Made by a program: the position numbers and the translations under genes. A model generated the notes under the pieces. The model was not told the origin of the DNA, searched no databases, and saw only the letters and a program-made list of their open reading frames with translations. From Sphagnum magellanicum (Eukaryota; Streptophyta; Sphagnopsida; Sphagnales; Sphagnaceae), in NCBI GenBank assembly GCA_021904315.1, contig CM038918.1, positions 14,213,349 through 14,277,348 on the forward strand: a stretch of 64,000 bases of DNA, read 5' to 3'. Positions 61,395 through 64,000 of the stretch are shown here, one piece after another (position 1 is the stretch's first letter; each line of letters starts with the position of its first letter).

Positions 61395-64000
61395 CTGCAA
61401 AATAACAAAACAAACCAAATACAGAAACAAATCAGAAACGAATTTTTTGGCGCCCTTGAATCACTATGTCGCCATCAGCTCAGCCACTGAGCTGAATTAG
61501 CGTTTATAGCTTTCATTCACAGAAGTCATTTGATATTGTTTTTAGGTTACACATGTTTTTATCTTTGTTGGGCCTTGCACCCATAGGGTCAAGGACAATC
61601 GCGTTCGATCCAACTTTTGGAAGTTTTACCTTATTAAAACTAATTTCACATTACATGAACTTGTTTTTTTGGTGAAAATGTTTAGACCGTTTTGATTGAA
61701 CGGATTTGTTTTGGTGTTTGGAGTGTGGATACAATAGGTAGATGTACAACAACTTATTTATAGGTAGGGCCGGCATGTTTGTGATGCCTTGTTTAGTTGG
61801 ACTATGAAGTAGTGTGTGACCTCCTTTGTTTTTCATTACAGGATAACTTCGTCATAGTAGGGCATTCTTGAAAGGTGAAGTTGAGTGATGCTTATTTGGG
61901 GAACACCCAAAACACCCCTTAGAACAAGGCCATTACCCAATATAGAGCATCAATAGAATTTTAATTTTAAATTTTCTCCTATGATATGTAATGGGTATAC
62001 ACTGGGTAAAATATGAAAAGCAAACTACAGATAATTTTTTTTTTCAAACACCTTGCCCTTTGCTAAGGATAAATTCTGTTAGATAAGGTGCCCTCCAAAT
62101 AAACAAAATTTTTATGCCAGTATTTTACCAAGGACTTAAATCTTTTCTTTCTCCATTTCTATTTTTCTCTTGGTGAAGTATTGCAATAGAGTTTGGAATG
62201 TTTATAGTCCAAAAGATTGCATCTTATTGCTATCACTATGTAACTTGTGAGTTGTTATTGATCGAGGCTATTTGGGTCCATATATATATCATCACCCTTG
62301 ATCCCATCTTGGTTTGTATCATTGGCATCAAGCATGTTAGGAAAATTTTGGTTAATACCCAATTCATCATCATGAACATTTGTATCAAAAGATACATTAG
62401 GGGGATTGGGCACCTCTAGTGGCCATTGGGATCAAAAGGCTTCAAATGGATTGCTAAGGGGTTGGGTTTGATTGACCATGGAATTCTGTGTATTTTTTTT
62501 GGTGTGCTTTGTGCAAGTGAGTTCATTGGTATTGTTGATTAATCCATATTGACACCTAAAGTCACCTTGGCCTAAACCATTAGGGCTATGTACAATTGCA
62601 CACATTATGTTTGAAATCTAATGTTTCATAATAGTTAGATTGATGTTAGTGAATCATGATTTCATACACTAGTTCATACATGTACTAAAATGGGCCACAT
62701 TGTTTTTTACATGTTAATTGACTACCAAATAGATTTAGTTGTTTACTTTACAATGCTTTGACCCTTTTGTCAATTACTAGTCATGAGTTTTATGTTTGTG
62801 GGTTGAAGTCATTGTTGTGTCCAAAATCACCTAAAGTTCATATAAACAAAAAATTTCAAAAATGAATTTTGAACAATTGAAAATAAAATATTGTAATTTT
62901 AGTTTTTACTAGTCACAATTAATCTTCTCTAGGAATTTATAATTATGGGGATTTTTTTTAAAAATGATTATTATTCCCACCTTAATGAACTGAAAAGTTA
63001 TATTTTCAATTGTTAATATCCTTTGTTATAATTAAATGTGTTTCTTGTTTGATGGAAGTAAGGACCCAAAATCCATAAACTTGTAATTATGAAAAGGTCA
63101 TTGACAAGCTTTACAAGGAAATTATTAGTTGAAAGGAAAGTAAAGGTCATGAAGAAATAACAAGGGGTGTGTCACATTGTGGCCTTGCCATTTACATTAA
63201 AAGTATCTTAAGGCAAGAGAAGAATTACGAAAATTCAAATATTTCACCGTGCGAAAATGTAATCTTCAAAAAAAATCCTCTGAAGAAACCAAAATCCTTC
63301 AAGATATCATACCTCAATAACTAATCTCAAGTTTCAACACAAGCCAAAATATCATCTTTCAAAAATCCTCATATAAAAATAGACCTACTACCTAGGGGGC
63401 CAAAATCCATTAAGCTACTATACTCTGTAATGAATCTAAACACAATATCCTTGCCTTGGTAGGCAAGGCCAACAAAAGGATCATAGCTGCATGTGTATAG
63501 TACGTGGATAGGTATCAAAAGCCCCAAGTCTGAACTAAATGTATAAATTTGCCAGTTCAAATGTCACAATAAAATATGTCAAGTATGAAATTCAACAACA
63601 TTTTATGTGCATAATTCAATAGGATTCCAAATTGACTCCAAGGAAGGTCATATTTTGTTGGCTCTGCCTGTAAGGAAGACACTACCTAGTAAGAAGGAAT
63701 GATGTAGTTTTCATTTGCAATGTTCACCAGTTGTGACTCTATGGACAACAACTGTGAATTCATTTTTTGGGAACTTCATGGAACATTTGCATGTTGCTGG
63801 TTTGAAGTTTGAACTTGCCAAAAAGGGGCAATCTGCAAGCATTTTTTTGGGGGTAGGGTTAGGGTTAGCATTCTTGGTGTTGGGTTCTTGAGATATGATT
63901 CCTAGTGTTCACAATTGGGATGTCTCAATAATTCTTAAGATTGTCACTTTTCAAAATGTGATGTGCATCACAAATGAGTAAATAAGAAGGCTTTGTATTT
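61395..64000. other. AT-rich intergenic DNA to the window end
   Basis: No gene is supported. A short TAGGGTTAGGGTTAG stretch near 63855 resembles a vertebrate-type telomere word but is only two units long. Confidence 0.45.

Noticed and set aside
63850-63872. Telomere-like TAGGGTTAGGG
   Set aside because: Only two units of the 6-mer; plant telomeres use TTTAGGG, and a short match is expected by chance.
1-64000. CRISPR array, bacterial operon or phage content
   Set aside because: Introns, plant-type proteins and eukaryotic retroelements show nuclear plant DNA; the repeats are adjacent tandem copies without spacers.

Overview
This window reads as nuclear DNA of a land plant or a close streptophyte relative. 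Three plant-type genes can be followed exon by exon: a cactin splicing factor, a short-chain dehydrogenase of the C-factor-like type, and an ARF-GAP with a C2 domain of the AGD11/12/13 (ZAC) type. Introns have GT/AG borders, and intergenic DNA is long and very AT-rich with relics of Ty3/gypsy and hAT elements. I cannot name the species. A large repeat-rich plant genome, perhaps seed-free, fits, but that is inference.

Layout. 1-4 kb: a dead Ty3/gypsy pol relic and AT-rich DNA. 4-9 kb: a GC-richer gene island with a possible first exon at 4681 and an unrecognised four-exon minus-strand gene (6591-8874, 470 codons). 9.6-10.6 kb: G-run-rich diverged repeats. 10.6-32 kb: an AT-rich gene desert holding a GC-rich Helitron-like island (18.5-19.1 kb), a perfect 3 x 83 bp tandem repeat, and a decayed hAT transposase of the DUF659/dimerisation type (22.3-23.5 kb). 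32-50 kb: the main gene island with intronless cactin (+), a six-exon SDR (+), a broken TKL/Raf-like kinase (-) and the seven-exon ARF-GAP/C2 gene (-). 50.5-53 kb: AT-rich DNA with two short tandem duplications. 53-58 kb: a small gene for a 98-aa protein with a 22-aa repeat, and traces of an unidentified minus-strand gene. 58-64 kb: mostly non-coding, with one exon-like minus-strand segment near 61.3 kb.

The genes do not form a pathway and are monocistronic, as expected in a plant. Cactin acts in the spliceosome, the ARF-GAP at membranes in vesicle traffic, and the SDR as an NAD(P)(H) oxidoreductase that is probably sent to an organelle. The least explained coding content is the 470-aa gene, which has two repeated modules and a small intron apparently made from coding repeats, and the 98-aa repeat protein.
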